Shown: piece by piece, positions 1 to 8,716 of the stretch
How the letters are laid out: each line of letters starts with the position of its first letter
How positions within the stretch are numbered: the stretch's first letter is position 1
NCBI GenBank assembly: GCA_037625715.1
Contig: JASJHQ010000039.1
Span: forward strand, 1 to 41,249
Direction: 5' to 3'
DNA: 41,249 bases
DNA from: JABAYQ01 sp018608925
GTDB taxonomy: Bacteria; Bacteroidota; Bacteroidia; Flavobacteriales; UBA7312
Program-made: the position numbers and the translations under genes
The notes under the pieces: generated by a model
Seen by the model: only the letters and a program-made list of their open reading frames with translations
The model's database searches: none
What the model was told of the DNA's origin: nothing

Positions 1-2
1 CT

Positions 3-680
3 AAGCTAGATATTCATTACACTACCATGACCGAATATGACAAAACATTCGAAAACGTTAACGTTCTATTCAAAAAAGACAACTTAAAAAACACTCTAGG
101 GGAAGTTATTGCCGATAACAACCTTCACCAAATAAGAATTGCTGAAACCGAAAAGTATCCTCATGTCACCTTTTTCTTTTCTGGAGGTCGAGAACTGGTT
201 TTCGATAAGGAAAAAAGGTTAATGGCCCCATCGCCAAAAGTTGCTACATATGATTTAATGCCCGAAATGAGTGCTCAAGAAATAGTAGATAAAATCACTC
301 CAGAAATTAATAAGCAGGAAGTAGATTTTGTTTGTCTCAACTTTGCCAACCCAGACATGGTTGGCCATACAGGCAACTATGAAGCCATCAAAAAAGCAGT
401 CGAAATTGTAGATGAATGCGCCAAAGATGTAGTGGAAGCAGGGATTAAAAACGACTACGCATTTGTAATAATTGCAGATCATGGAAACGCAGACTTTGCC
501 TTAAACCAAAACGGAAGTCCTAATACTGCTCACACCACAAACCCAGTACCTTGTTTTATTTTAAACACAGACTATAAAAATTTAGAAAACGGAAAGTTAG
601 GAGACATAGCTCCTACTATTTTAAAAATAATGGAGGTGGAAATCCCATCTCAAATGACAGGAAAAATTCTAGTAAAATAA
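3..680 (+). CDS. gpmI: 2,3-bisphosphoglycerate-independent phosphoglycerate mutase, C-terminal part (5' end outside window)
   Basis: Glycolytic enzyme that interconverts 3- and 2-phosphoglycerate in the cytosol. The reading frame is open to the left edge, and the bases before the first in-frame ATG (27) encode KLDIHYTT, which continues the family pattern (HYTTMTEYD). That ATG is therefore internal and the gene starts outside the window. About 225 of the usual ~510 residues are visible. The alkaline-phosphatase-superfamily metal sites are present: NPDMVGHTG, IADHGNAD and NTAHTTNPVP, which supply Asp/His ligands for the two Mn ions. The tail (GDIAPTILKIMEVEIPSQMTG) is canonical for the family. 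The M20 peptidase gene starts 4 bp downstream and is probably co-transcribed. Confidence 0.95.
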   Translation, partial: KLDIHYTTMTEYDKTFENVNVLFKKDNLKNTLGEVIADNNLHQIRIAETEKYPHVTFFFSGGRELVFDKEKRLMAPSPKVATYDLMPEMSAQEIVDKITPEINKQEVDFVCLNFANPDMVGHTGNYEAIKKAVEIVDECAKDVVEAGIKNDYAFVIIADHGNADFALNQNGSPNTAHTTNPVPCFILNTDYKNLENGKLGDIAPTILKIMEVEIPSQMTGKILVK

Positions 681-684
681 TTAT

Positions 685-2082
685 ATGGAACACATTAAAA
701 ATTACATTGACCAAAACAAGAACAGATTCTTAGACGAACTAATTGATCTATTAAAAATTCCATCTATTAGCGCTGACCCTGCATATGCTAAAGACGTTTT
801 AAACTGTGCCGAGCAAGTAAAGACTAGTCTTATAGAAGCAGGAGCTGATAATGTAGAAATTTGTGAAACTCCAGGATACCCAATTGTATACGGAGAAAAA
901 ATCATAGACAAAAATAAACCAACCGTATTGGTTTATGGTCATTATGATGTACAGCCAGCTGACCCTCTAAAATTATGGGATAGTGGCCCGTTTGAGCCAA
1001 TAATTAAGAAAACAGACATTCACCCACAAGGAGCTATTTTTGCCAGAGGTGCTTGCGACGACAAAGGCCAGATGTATATGCACGTCAAAGCTTTCGAATT
1101 GATGATGAAAACCAATAGTCTAGATTGTAATGTAAAATTTATGATTGAAGGAGAGGAAGAAGTGGGGTCTAACAATTTAGAAGAATTTGTGAAAAACAAT
1201 AAAGAGAAACTAACTTGCGATGCCATTCTTATTTCTGACACAGGTATTATTGCAAACGACACTCCTTCTATCACTACAGGCCTCAAAGGACTTAGTTATA
1301 TGGAAGTAGAAGTTACTGGCCCTAACCGTGACTTACATTCCGGACTTTATGGAGGAGCTGTAGCAAATCCTATCAATATATTATGTGAAATGATTGCTTC
1401 ATTAAAAAATGAAGATAACCGAATTACTATCGATGGCTTTTACGACAATGTGTTAGACTTATCCAATGAAGAAAGAGAAGATATTGCTCGTGCGCCATTT
1501 TCTTTAGATAAATATAAAGCTGCTCTAGATTTAAGCGATGTACATGGTGAAAAAGGATATACTACCATGGAACGAACAGGAATACGACCAACTCTTGATG
1601 TAAACGGCATTTGGGGTGGATACATTGGTGAAGGAGCTAAAACTGTAATTGCCTCAAAGGCATACGCCAAAATTTCTATGCGATTAGTGCCAAACCAATC
1701 GGATGAAGAAATAACAAGAAAGTTCACAGAACACTTCCAGAAAATTGCTCCAAAAAGTGTGTCGGTTAAAATAATGCCACACCATGGAGGAGAGCCTTAT
1801 CAGTCCCCTACCGATATCAACGCTTATAAAGCTGCTAGCATGGCAATGGAAACTACCTACGGCAAAAAACCTGTGCCAGTTAAAAGCGGAGGTAGTATAC
1901 CGATAGTTGCATTGTTCGAAAAAGAACTAAACGTAAAGTCTATTTTAATGGGATTTGGACTAGATAGCGATGCTATCCATTCACCAAACGAGCATTACGG
2001 AATTTTCAATTACTTAAAAGGAATTGAAACTATTCCTCATTTTTATGCTAACTTTAACAAGTTATATGAAGATAAAGCTTAA
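685..2082 (+). CDS. M20 family dipeptidase / metallopeptidase
   Basis: Cytosolic zinc hydrolase of the M20 (ArgE/DapE/CPG2/carnosinase) family, 465 aa, the usual length for the dipeptidase branch. The metal and catalytic residues are all visible: His86 in YGHYDVQP, the bridging Asp in GACDDKGQ (about 125), the Glu pair in GEEEVGS (157-158), and the C-terminal His432 in IHSPNEH. The dimerisation (lid) domain interrupts the catalytic domain at roughly residues 190-350 and includes DLHSGLYGG. There is no signal peptide, so the enzyme should act inside the cell on dipeptides or related N-acyl amino acids. The exact substrate cannot be read from the sequence. The next gene's start overlaps its 3' end by 17 bp. 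Confidence 0.92.
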   Translation: MEHIKNYIDQNKNRFLDELIDLLKIPSISADPAYAKDVLNCAEQVKTSLIEAGADNVEICETPGYPIVYGEKIIDKNKPTVLVYGHYDVQPADPLKLWDSGPFEPIIKKTDIHPQGAIFARGACDDKGQMYMHVKAFELMMKTNSLDCNVKFMIEGEEEVGSNNLEEFVKNNKEKLTCDAILISDTGIIANDTPSITTGLKGLSYMEVEVTGPNRDLHSGLYGGAVANPINILCEMIASLKNEDNRITIDGFYDNVLDLSNEEREDIARAPFSLDKYKAALDLSDVHGEKGYTTMERTGIRPTLDVNGIWGGYIGEGAKTVIASKAYAKISMRLVPNQSDEEITRKFTEHFQKIAPKSVSVKIMPHHGGEPYQSPTDINAYKAASMAMETTYGKKPVPVKSGGSIPIVALFEKELNVKSILMGFGLDSDAIHSPNEHYGIFNYLKGIETIPHFYANFNKLYEDKA

Positions 2083-2944
2083 TTTTTTATGTTTATTTTT
2101 TACTCTATTTGTTGTTTCATCTTGTAATAATGATAGAGATGCTGTTTTAGTAGAGGGTAATATTGCTCCTCCTGACCCAACAATAGAAATGGTTGTTGTG
2201 GAAGGCTACATAAATAAATTATACATCAGTTTATTAGGAAGAGAACCCTCTGTAAACGAGTTTAATATTGCAATTGATTTACTAGGGGAGCAACTTGTCG
2301 AGCAAGATCGCATATTATTAGTGAGTCAGATTCAGGAAGACCCTAATTATTACAAAAATCAGCTTGATATTTTTCGACAAGATTACCTCAACGGAATTGA
2401 TACTTCCCTAATAAGAAAAGACTTTGTTGAACCTTATGAGTATGCTTTAGAAAACGAGGAAAACCCTATCATTTATGAGGAAATTGAAAAGGAATTAAAC
2501 TCTTTGTATTTATTATACAACATCGATTTAGACCTTATTTTAAACAATATCGATGTAACGGAGGTTCTACGAAGAATAGTAGACAATCCGGTATATGATG
2601 AAATAAATATGGGAGTAGAAAACTACATTGTTTCTATGAGTCAAAACTTTCTGCACCGCTACCCTACTAATTCTGAATTAGAGAGTGCAACTTTAATGAT
2701 TGAAGGAGAACAGTCTTATTGTTTTGGAGGTAATGGCGATAGTAAATCGGACTTTAACAATTTGTTTTTCAATCATGACGGATATTTTGAAGGACAAGTA
2801 GTCACCAACTACAATAAGCTGTTATACAGAAGCCCTAACTCTTCAGAAGCATCGGAATTAGCATACTCATACAAGCAAAATAGAAACTTTAAAGAGCTAC
2901 AAAAAACAATTTTAATTAGTAACGAATTTATCGGAATAGAATGA
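2066..2944 (+). CDS. Lipoprotein with repeated (Y/F)xxLxxRxP motif, DUF4214/DUF1549-like
   Basis: I chose the ATG at 2066 over an in-frame TTG at 2024 because it places a normal lipoprotein signal directly at the N-terminus: basic start, hydrophobic core, lipobox VSSC with Cys20. The 292-aa product should be anchored in a membrane facing the periplasm or cell surface. I do not recognise a named enzyme. By eye a motif recurs three times: LYISLLGREP (about 53-61), FLHRYPTNSEL (about 195-205) and KLLYRSPNSSE (about 251-261). The last copy is followed by LISNEF, as in DUF4214-type secreted repeats. DUF1549-type proteins carry a similar LLGRxP element. The gene overlaps the next lipoprotein by 4 bp (ATGA), starting a five-gene translationally coupled cluster. 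Confidence 0.75.
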   Translation: MKIKLNFLCLFFTLFVVSSCNNDRDAVLVEGNIAPPDPTIEMVVVEGYINKLYISLLGREPSVNEFNIAIDLLGEQLVEQDRILLVSQIQEDPNYYKNQLDIFRQDYLNGIDTSLIRKDFVEPYEYALENEENPIIYEEIEKELNSLYLLYNIDLDLILNNIDVTEVLRRIVDNPVYDEINMGVENYIVSMSQNFLHRYPTNSELESATLMIEGEQSYCFGGNGDSKSDFNNLFFNHDGYFEGQVVTNYNKLLYRSPNSSEASELAYSYKQNRNFKELQKTILISNEFIGIE

Positions 2945-3429
2945 AAACTTTTTACTTCTTATTAATTTCTGTATTATTTATTTCTGCTTGTCAGAAAGAT
3001 GATCCTGCTTATTTGTTCGAATTAGAAAACGTTCAGGTAAAACCAAGCTCTGCCAACAAAGACAGACTAAAAACAGACATCGAATTTGTATCGATTGCTT
3101 ACAACGATTTATTTGGAAATAACATTAGCCAAAGCGAATTAGATAATATCATTACTACTTACCAATCTTTTGGAGACAAATCATTAGTAATCGAATTAAT
3201 AATAAGAAAATTTGTGTTTTCAGCAGAAAGTAACATCCCTACAATTGACAGATCTAGTGAAGAATCTATAGAAGCATTCGTGCAACAATCGTACGAAAAG
3301 GTTTATAACAGGACACCTAATGCTTTTGAGAAATGGTATCTGTCAGATTTCTTAAATTCCAATGAAGAGGTAAATAGTCAAGTATATTATTATTCTATAA
3401 TGACAGCTAACGAATACCGTTATTACTAA
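2941..3429 (+). CDS. Small lipoprotein, shorter relative of the preceding gene product
   Basis: A 162-aa predicted lipoprotein with lipobox FISAC (Cys17) after a short hydrophobic signal. It carries two diverged copies of the element seen in the upstream protein: AYNDLFGNNISQSEL (about 53-67) and YEKVYNRTPNAFE (about 118-130). The C-terminus reads MTANEYRYY, which parallels LISNEF in its neighbour. The two genes therefore look like ancient duplicates or two halves of one functional unit. Function is unknown. The position directly before the Tat-exported DUF1501-like gene (3 bp gap) suggests a structural or partner role in the same envelope complex. Confidence 0.7.
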   Translation: MKTFYFLLISVLFISACQKDDPAYLFELENVQVKPSSANKDRLKTDIEFVSIAYNDLFGNNISQSELDNIITTYQSFGDKSLVIELIIRKFVFSAESNIPTIDRSSEESIEAFVQQSYEKVYNRTPNAFEKWYLSDFLNSNEEVNSQVYYYSIMTANEYRYY

Positions 3430-3432
3430 GAT

Positions 3433-4746
3433 ATGAAAAGAAGATCATTCATAAAGAAAGTAGGCTTAACTGCTGGAGCAAGTTTGGTTGCTCCATACAT
3501 ACTTCCATCTGGAAGGCTGTTTGCTGCTACCGGAACTCGCAAAGCAAACCACGTAGTAGTTTGTCTTTTTGCTGGAGGAGTTAGAAGCCTTGAATCTCAC
3601 AACTACAGCAATGGAGAATACGGTAATGTTATGCCCTATACTTTTAACGGTAACCCTAGTAATATTGAAGGTGTAGATATCGGAAACGTGCTTGGGACTC
3701 CATCAGGACAAAGCCTACAACAGCAAGGAACTCTTTTTAATGATTTTAAATTAAAAAACGGACCAACGGGTCATTATAACGGACATGCTACAGTGCTAAC
3801 TGGAGTTTATGCAAACGGAAATGTTAACATAAATGCAAATCCGAGAAACCCTACGCTATTTGAGTTATATAGAAAACATAACTCCCCTTCTATGAGCGCG
3901 CTAAACACCTGGTGGGTTTCTAATTCTCTTGGCCCATATCCCCAATTAAATTACAGCAGCTACCCTGGTTACGGCTCGCAATACGGAGCAAACCATATTC
4001 AACCTCTTAGCTTTTTATCCTCTGGTTACAATTCTGTTTATACTGCAAACGATCCTTTAACAGGATCACAAGAATTGAATAATAAAATAAATGCCATAAG
4101 AGGATTTTGCGACGATAACTTCAGCAAAGAATTTGCTAGTAGCGCTGGAGTTGTAAATACTTTGCAAGAAAAAGAATTATTAAACCAATTTATTAAAACC
4201 AACTTTCAAAACGTAGAAAGTGGTCAAATACAAGATCCTTGGGGACTAGGAGACGTGTATAATGGCGACATGTATACTATGTATTTTGCAGAAGAAATAA
4301 TCAAGGAATACCAACCAGAGTTATTAGTAGTAAATATGCAAAATGTCGATACTGCTCATAACGAAACTACCGAGTATTTAAACAATATGAAAAGAGCGGA
4401 CTATTCGCTTCATCATTTATGGCAGACGATACAGAACACCCCAGGAATGGAAAACACTATTTTAATAGCACTACCCGACCACGGAAGAAACGCTCAAGGA
4501 AATGGAATTTTAGATCAGTACGGAAGAGAAGGAACTGACCATAGTGATGACCAAATGAGTAGAGAAGTTTTCTGTATGATGTTGAGTCATCAGGCAGATA
4601 CTTCGGTAGCTGCAAACTCTATTATCAACAACAGCGCAGGGGAAAGTGTCGACATCGTCCCAACAGTAGCTAATATTTTAGGCTTCGACAACGATATACC
4701 ATCGGGCTTACTAGAAGGAAGAGTACTAACAGAAGCATTCAACTAA
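3433..4746 (+). CDS. Tat-exported DUF1501-like protein, alkaline phosphatase superfamily fold
   Basis: A 437-aa protein with a textbook twin-arginine signal (RRSFIKK at residues 3-9, hydrophobic stretch, then a processing-like region near LFAATG), so it should be exported folded, probably with bound metal. Three downstream elements match metal sites of the alkaline phosphatase/sulfatase superfamily as seen in DUF1501: DxxH (D306-H309), DHGR (349-352) and TDHSDD (from 368). A C-terminal SVDIVPTVANILGF also resembles sulfatase and phosphomutase tails. The substrate is unknown. It might be a hydrolase or a non-catalytic structural protein. The TAA stop and the next ATG share one base (TAATG), so the lipoprotein downstream is probably translationally coupled. 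Confidence 0.75.
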   Translation: MKRRSFIKKVGLTAGASLVAPYILPSGRLFAATGTRKANHVVVCLFAGGVRSLESHNYSNGEYGNVMPYTFNGNPSNIEGVDIGNVLGTPSGQSLQQQGTLFNDFKLKNGPTGHYNGHATVLTGVYANGNVNINANPRNPTLFELYRKHNSPSMSALNTWWVSNSLGPYPQLNYSSYPGYGSQYGANHIQPLSFLSSGYNSVYTANDPLTGSQELNNKINAIRGFCDDNFSKEFASSAGVVNTLQEKELLNQFIKTNFQNVESGQIQDPWGLGDVYNGDMYTMYFAEEIIKEYQPELLVVNMQNVDTAHNETTEYLNNMKRADYSLHHLWQTIQNTPGMENTILIALPDHGRNAQGNGILDQYGREGTDHSDDQMSREVFCMMLSHQADTSVAANSIINNSAGESVDIVPTVANILGFDNDIPSGLLEGRVLTEAFN

Positions 4747-5666
4747 TGAGATATTATTTATCTATTTTATTAATCGGACTTTTCACTATAATAGGTTGTA
4801 AGGAAGAATTGCCAGAGCCTTACAATCCGTATGACGCTGTTATTTATGAAGTAAATTTTGAGCCAGTAAATCAGGAGGAACCTAATTCTTTAACTAGGAC
4901 CCACGACGAAGTCTTTCAACCCAAATGCAATGTTTTAGGATGCCACGACGGATCGTTTGAGCCAGATTTTAGAACACCACAAAGCACTTATTCTACCTTA
5001 GTTTATCATTCTATAATCAAAAACAATGCCCAAGAAGAATACGAATTTAGAGTAATCCCAGGCGACACTTCAAACTCTGTTCTTTGGCAAAGGATAACCG
5101 ACTGTTGCTTTGTCAACCAAAACGACAGAATGCCTCAAGATAACATTGGAATCGCGATGCCTCAAACGGCAATTGATCAAATAGGAAGCTGGATAATGTC
5201 CGGAGCACCTGATATATTCGGCAATTCTATGAGCGCTCCTAACACCTTCCCTAATATCAATGATTTTGGAGTTTATGATATTGAGTACGACACATCTTAT
5301 AGTCAAAATAGAATTGATGATTTGTGGTATATGCCATTTGTTATGCCTGATAACATGAACTTAAATATGGTTATAAATGTGGAAGACGACCTAACTCCAA
5401 ATTTAGAGCTTCTATACAACAAGATCAAAATATCAACAAATGCGGATGACTTTTCAAACGCAATAGAGTTAACTGCTACCTGCCTTGACAATGAAGAATT
5501 TAATTACCCGTTTATCATCAGCTTTAACAGTAATTTGTTCGAAAGCAATCAACAGTATTTTATGCGTTATTATACTTCTGACACTAACATAAATGAGTTG
5601 ATAGAATTTCCTGAAACAGAAGATGAATCTTATTACAAATCTATATGGTCTTTTATCGTTCAGTAA
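4746..5666 (+). CDS. Cytochrome-c-like lipoprotein with CX4CH motif
   Basis: A 306-aa predicted lipoprotein (lipobox IIGC, Cys18). Residues about 50-165 look like the small c-type cytochrome domains of Bacteroidota and Planctomycetota surface proteins: a haem-attachment-like site CNVLGCHDG (C61, C66, H67; four residues between the cysteines rather than two), then IPGDTSNSVLW, RMPQ (Met129, possible axial ligand) and a closing IGSWIMSGAPD helix. The C-terminal half is beta-rich and Ig-like, with no recognised catalytic site. It may carry electrons or only use the fold. The CX4CH spacing means covalent haem attachment should not be assumed. It sits fourth in the lipoprotein/DUF1501 cluster. Confidence 0.72.
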   Translation: MRYYLSILLIGLFTIIGCKEELPEPYNPYDAVIYEVNFEPVNQEEPNSLTRTHDEVFQPKCNVLGCHDGSFEPDFRTPQSTYSTLVYHSIIKNNAQEEYEFRVIPGDTSNSVLWQRITDCCFVNQNDRMPQDNIGIAMPQTAIDQIGSWIMSGAPDIFGNSMSAPNTFPNINDFGVYDIEYDTSYSQNRIDDLWYMPFVMPDNMNLNMVINVEDDLTPNLELLYNKIKISTNADDFSNAIELTATCLDNEEFNYPFIISFNSNLFESNQQYFMRYYTSDTNINELIEFPETEDESYYKSIWSFIVQ

Positions 5667-6094
5667 ACTATTTATTTTGCGCTATCATCCTGTTGAGTTC
5701 TTGTACAAAAGACAATGAACCAGAGATAAGCGAAGTGCCACACATCGAATTTGTGAGTCTTAATCCGACAATGATAAGCCAATCGGAAGGCCCTATTTAC
5801 TTTACAGTATCGTACACAGACGGAGATGGAGATTTAGGAGAAAATACTACTGATGTGAAAAATCTGTTTTTAAAAGATTTAAGAAATAATATCGAGTACG
5901 AATACCGTCTGCAACAGCTAGCACCTGAAGGCTCAAGCATCGCGATTCAAGGAACTTTCGAAATAGAATTAAACAACACATCTATTACAGACGGAAGCAA
6001 TCAACAAACATTTAGCTATGAAATTAGAGTTATAGACAGAGCGGGTAACCAAAGCAATACCATCACCTCTACTCCACTTACCGTATCTAATTAA
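5645..6094 (+). CDS. Small Ig-like lipoprotein
   Basis: A 149-aa protein starting at an ATG that overlaps the previous gene by 22 bp. The signal is short with lipobox LLSSC (Cys20). The remainder is one beta-sandwich-like domain with the acidic turn YTDGDGDLGEN (possible Ca2+-binding loop) and a final strand pattern IRVIDRAGNQSNT, common in Bacteroidota cadherin/Ig-like lipoproteins. No catalytic residues are evident. It is probably a surface or periplasmic accessory to the cluster that starts at 2066. Confidence 0.7.
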   Translation: MVFYRSVNYLFCAIILLSSCTKDNEPEISEVPHIEFVSLNPTMISQSEGPIYFTVSYTDGDGDLGENTTDVKNLFLKDLRNNIEYEYRLQQLAPEGSSIAIQGTFEIELNNTSITDGSNQQTFSYEIRVIDRAGNQSNTITSTPLTVSN

Positions 6095-6096
6095 CA

Positions 6097-6104
6097 TACC
6101 TTTG
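6097..6104 (+). promoter_or_regulatory. Candidate -7 promoter box TACCTTTG before the DUF255 gene
   Basis: This matches the Bacteroidota -7 consensus TAnnTTTG exactly. It lies only 4 bp before the ATG at 6109, so transcription would start at about the first base of the coding region, giving a leaderless mRNA. No clear -33 TTG was found at the right spacing. Confidence 0.45.
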
Positions 6105-6108
6105 TGGC

Positions 6109-8196
6109 ATGAAATTACTACCCTACTATTTATTACTTATCGGAATCACATTAGCCTGCAACGGACAAGAAAAAACTATGCACAAACATACCAACGCTTT
6201 AATAAACGAAACCAGTCCATATCTTTTACAACACGCTCATAACCCTGTAAACTGGTATCCTTGGAATCAAGAAACATTAGATTTAGCTAAAAAAGAAGAT
6301 AAACTTATACTAATAAGCATAGGCTATTCTGCTTGCCATTGGTGCCATGTAATGGAACATGAAAGCTTTGAAAAAGAAGATGTTGCACAGGTAATGAATA
6401 GCAAGTTTATAAACATCAAAATTGATAGAGAAGAAAGGCCAGATATAGATCAGATTTATATGAATGCCGTTCAGCTAATGTCTCAAAGAGGAGGATGGCC
6501 CTTAAATTGCGTTGCTTTACCAGATGGAAGACCAGTGTGGGGAGGAACATATTTCCCTAAAGATCAATGGGTACAACAAATCAATCAGGTAGCGAGCTAT
6601 TACAAGAGTAATAGAGCAGATATGGAAGAATATGCCGATAAGCTTGCTAACGGCATAAGACAATCGGAATTAATAGAATACAATAAAGTTCCGGCTCAGT
6701 TTAGCGATAAAGAAATTACAGAAGTAGTTGACGCTTGGGCAAAAACTTTCGACTACAATGAAGGAGGCCCAAACAGAGCTCCGAAATTTCCTATTCCGAA
6801 CAACTACCAATTTTTAATACGATACTCCCATCTTTTTAAAGATCAAATAATTGAAGACTACACTAAGCTAACCTTAGACAAAATGGCTCATGGAGGAATA
6901 TATGACCAGATTGGTGGAGGTTTTTCGAGGTACTCAACCGATAAACTTTGGAAAGTTCCTCACTTTGAGAAAATGCTTTATGATAACGCCCAATTAGTAA
7001 GTTTATATAGCGAAGCATTTATTGCCTTTAAAAACCCAGAATACAAGCAAATTGTAGAAGAGACTCTAGAATTTGTAAGCAGAGAATTAAGCGACCAAAG
7101 CGGTGCTTTTTATTCGGCTCTTGATGCAGATAGCGAAGGTGAAGAAGGCAAGTTTTATGTTTGGAAAAAACAAGAATTAAAATCTATTTTAAAAGATGAA
7201 TTCGATTTATTCGCTAGCTATTACAATGTAAATAGCAAAGGATATTGGGAGCATAACAATTATATTTTGCTCAAAGACATGAGCGACGATAAGTTCTGTA
7301 AAAAAGAGAAAATAGATCTTAAAGAATTACAATTAAAAGTAAAAGCTTGGAAAAAAACATTATTAACAGAAAGAGAAAAAAGAATCAGACCAGGTCTTGA
7401 CGATAAATCCTTAACCTCTTGGAATGCTCTAATGACTAAAGGGTATGTAGACGCATATTTCGCTTTCTCGAAACAAGAATATTTAGATGTCGCACTAAAA
7501 AATGCTCAATTTATAATAGACCAACAACTGCAAGATAACGGAGCTTTGTTTCATTCTTACAAGCAAAACAAGTCGACTATAAACGGATTCTTAGAGGACT
7601 ATGCTTTTACTATTGAAGCTTTCTTACAGCTCTATCAGGCTACTTACGATACAAAATGGCTAGAATATAGCGAACAACTAATTAAGTACTGCAACGACCA
7701 TTTTTATGACTCCGAAAGTGGAATGTATTACTTCACCTCTAACTTAGACGCTCCTTTAGTTGCTAGAAAAATGGAAGTCTTTGACAATGTAATTCCTTCT
7801 TCTAGTTCTACTATGGCCAACAATCTTTTTTTGTTGTCAGAATTTTTAGAAAACGAAGATTATTTACAAAGGTCTGAAGTGCAGCTAAACAATGTAAAAG
7901 ATGGCATGGCCCAATACGGAGCTGGACATTCTAATTGGGCGAATCTAATGATGAAGTTCACCAAACCTTTCTATCAAATAGCAATAGTAGGGAAAGATGC
8001 TAAGCAAAAAACCTTAGATTTAAATGGCTTTTATCATCCTAATAAATTATATATCGGGAGTGATGAAGAAAGCAATATGCCTTTATTGAAAGATAAATTT
8101 GTAGATGGAAAAACGATGATTTATGTTTGCCAAAACAAAAGTTGTTTGCTTCCTACACCCTCTCACATTAAAGCATCTGACTATATAAACAAGTAG
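6109..8196 (+). CDS. DUF255 thioredoxin-fold protein (YyaL/SSP411 family) with lipoprotein-like N-terminus
   Basis: A 695-aa member of the YyaL/spermatogenesis-associated protein 20 family. The family N-terminus is clear (LINETSPYLLQHAHNPVNWY), followed by a thioredoxin-like domain with the CxxC site C76-H-W-C79 and the GGWPLNC and GGTYFP signatures. A long alpha/alpha-toroid domain like those of glycan epimerases follows (about residues 220-600: RAPKFP, HFEKMLYDNAQL, LDADSEGEEGKFYVW). The biochemical role of the family is not established. Unusually, the first ~17 residues form a hydrophobic segment ending in ITLAC, a lipobox-like site (Cys17). Starting instead at the second Met (24) would give a cytosolic protein. 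The promoter box just upstream favours the first ATG. Confidence 0.9.
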   Translation: MKLLPYYLLLIGITLACNGQEKTMHKHTNALINETSPYLLQHAHNPVNWYPWNQETLDLAKKEDKLILISIGYSACHWCHVMEHESFEKEDVAQVMNSKFINIKIDREERPDIDQIYMNAVQLMSQRGGWPLNCVALPDGRPVWGGTYFPKDQWVQQINQVASYYKSNRADMEEYADKLANGIRQSELIEYNKVPAQFSDKEITEVVDAWAKTFDYNEGGPNRAPKFPIPNNYQFLIRYSHLFKDQIIEDYTKLTLDKMAHGGIYDQIGGGFSRYSTDKLWKVPHFEKMLYDNAQLVSLYSEAFIAFKNPEYKQIVEETLEFVSRELSDQSGAFYSALDADSEGEEGKFYVWKKQELKSILKDEFDLFASYYNVNSKGYWEHNNYILLKDMSDDKFCKKEKIDLKELQLKVKAWKKTLLTEREKRIRPGLDDKSLTSWNALMTKGYVDAYFAFSKQEYLDVALKNAQFIIDQQLQDNGALFHSYKQNKSTINGFLEDYAFTIEAFLQLYQATYDTKWLEYSEQLIKYCNDHFYDSESGMYYFTSNLDAPLVARKMEVFDNVIPSSSSTMANNLFLLSEFLENEDYLQRSEVQLNNVKDGMAQYGAGHSNWANLMMKFTKPFYQIAIVGKDAKQKTLDLNGFYHPNKLYIGSDEESNMPLLKDKFVDGKTMIYVCQNKSCLLPTPSHIKASDYINK

Positions 8197-8215
8197 AAAA
8201 CTAAAGTTTAATAAT

Positions 8216-8716
8216 ATGACAACCTTTTCGGAACAACAATATTTCAGACAAAAATGGCTTTGGATAATCATCTTATTCTTTCCTATTTTTTCGGCCTACG
8301 GAATTTATGAGCAAGTAATATTAGGAAACATTATTGGCGACAAACCAATGAGCGATGAAGGACTTATAGCTTTTGCTATTATTGTGGGCATAGGACTGCC
8401 TTTAGGGTTTTGGAATATGAAATTAAAAACAAGAGTGACTAACAAAGGATTACACTACCAGTTTTTTCCTATTCACCTAAAAGAAAGAGTCATTGAGTTT
8501 AAAGACATAGAAAGCTTTAAAGCACGAACTTATTCGCCTATGAAAGAATTTGGAGGTTGGGGAATACGCTACGGTTTCGAAAGCAAAGCCTATAATGTGA
8601 GCGGAGAACAAGGCTTGCAAATAATCTTGAAAAACGAACGAAAAGTATTGTTTGGCAGCCAAAACCACAAGCAATTAGAAAAGGCTATGAGAGCAGCTAG
8701 CAAAAAAGAAAACTAG
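8216..8716 (+). CDS. Small membrane protein, DUF6141-like
   Basis: A 166-aa protein with two predicted membrane helices (about residues 15-35 and 50-72), then a soluble C-terminal domain whose strand pattern (RVTNKGLHYQF, IEFKDIESFKARTY, LQIILKN, VLFGSQN) resembles bacterial PH-like domains. It looks like the small family often labelled DUF6141, though I rate that name as tentative. No enzymatic motif is seen. It lies 19 bp after the DUF255 gene with no promoter box between, so it is probably in the same transcript. It converges with tsaB. Confidence 0.7.
   Translation: MTTFSEQQYFRQKWLWIIILFFPIFSAYGIYEQVILGNIIGDKPMSDEGLIAFAIIVGIGLPLGFWNMKLKTRVTNKGLHYQFFPIHLKERVIEFKDIESFKARTYSPMKEFGGWGIRYGFESKAYNVSGEQGLQIILKNERKVLFGSQNHKQLEKAMRAASKKEN

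Noticed and set aside
2024..2065. TTG-initiated extension of the first lipoprotein gene
   Set aside because: It adds residues ahead of a complete lipoprotein signal and lies deep in the peptidase gene; the ATG at 2066 is preferred.
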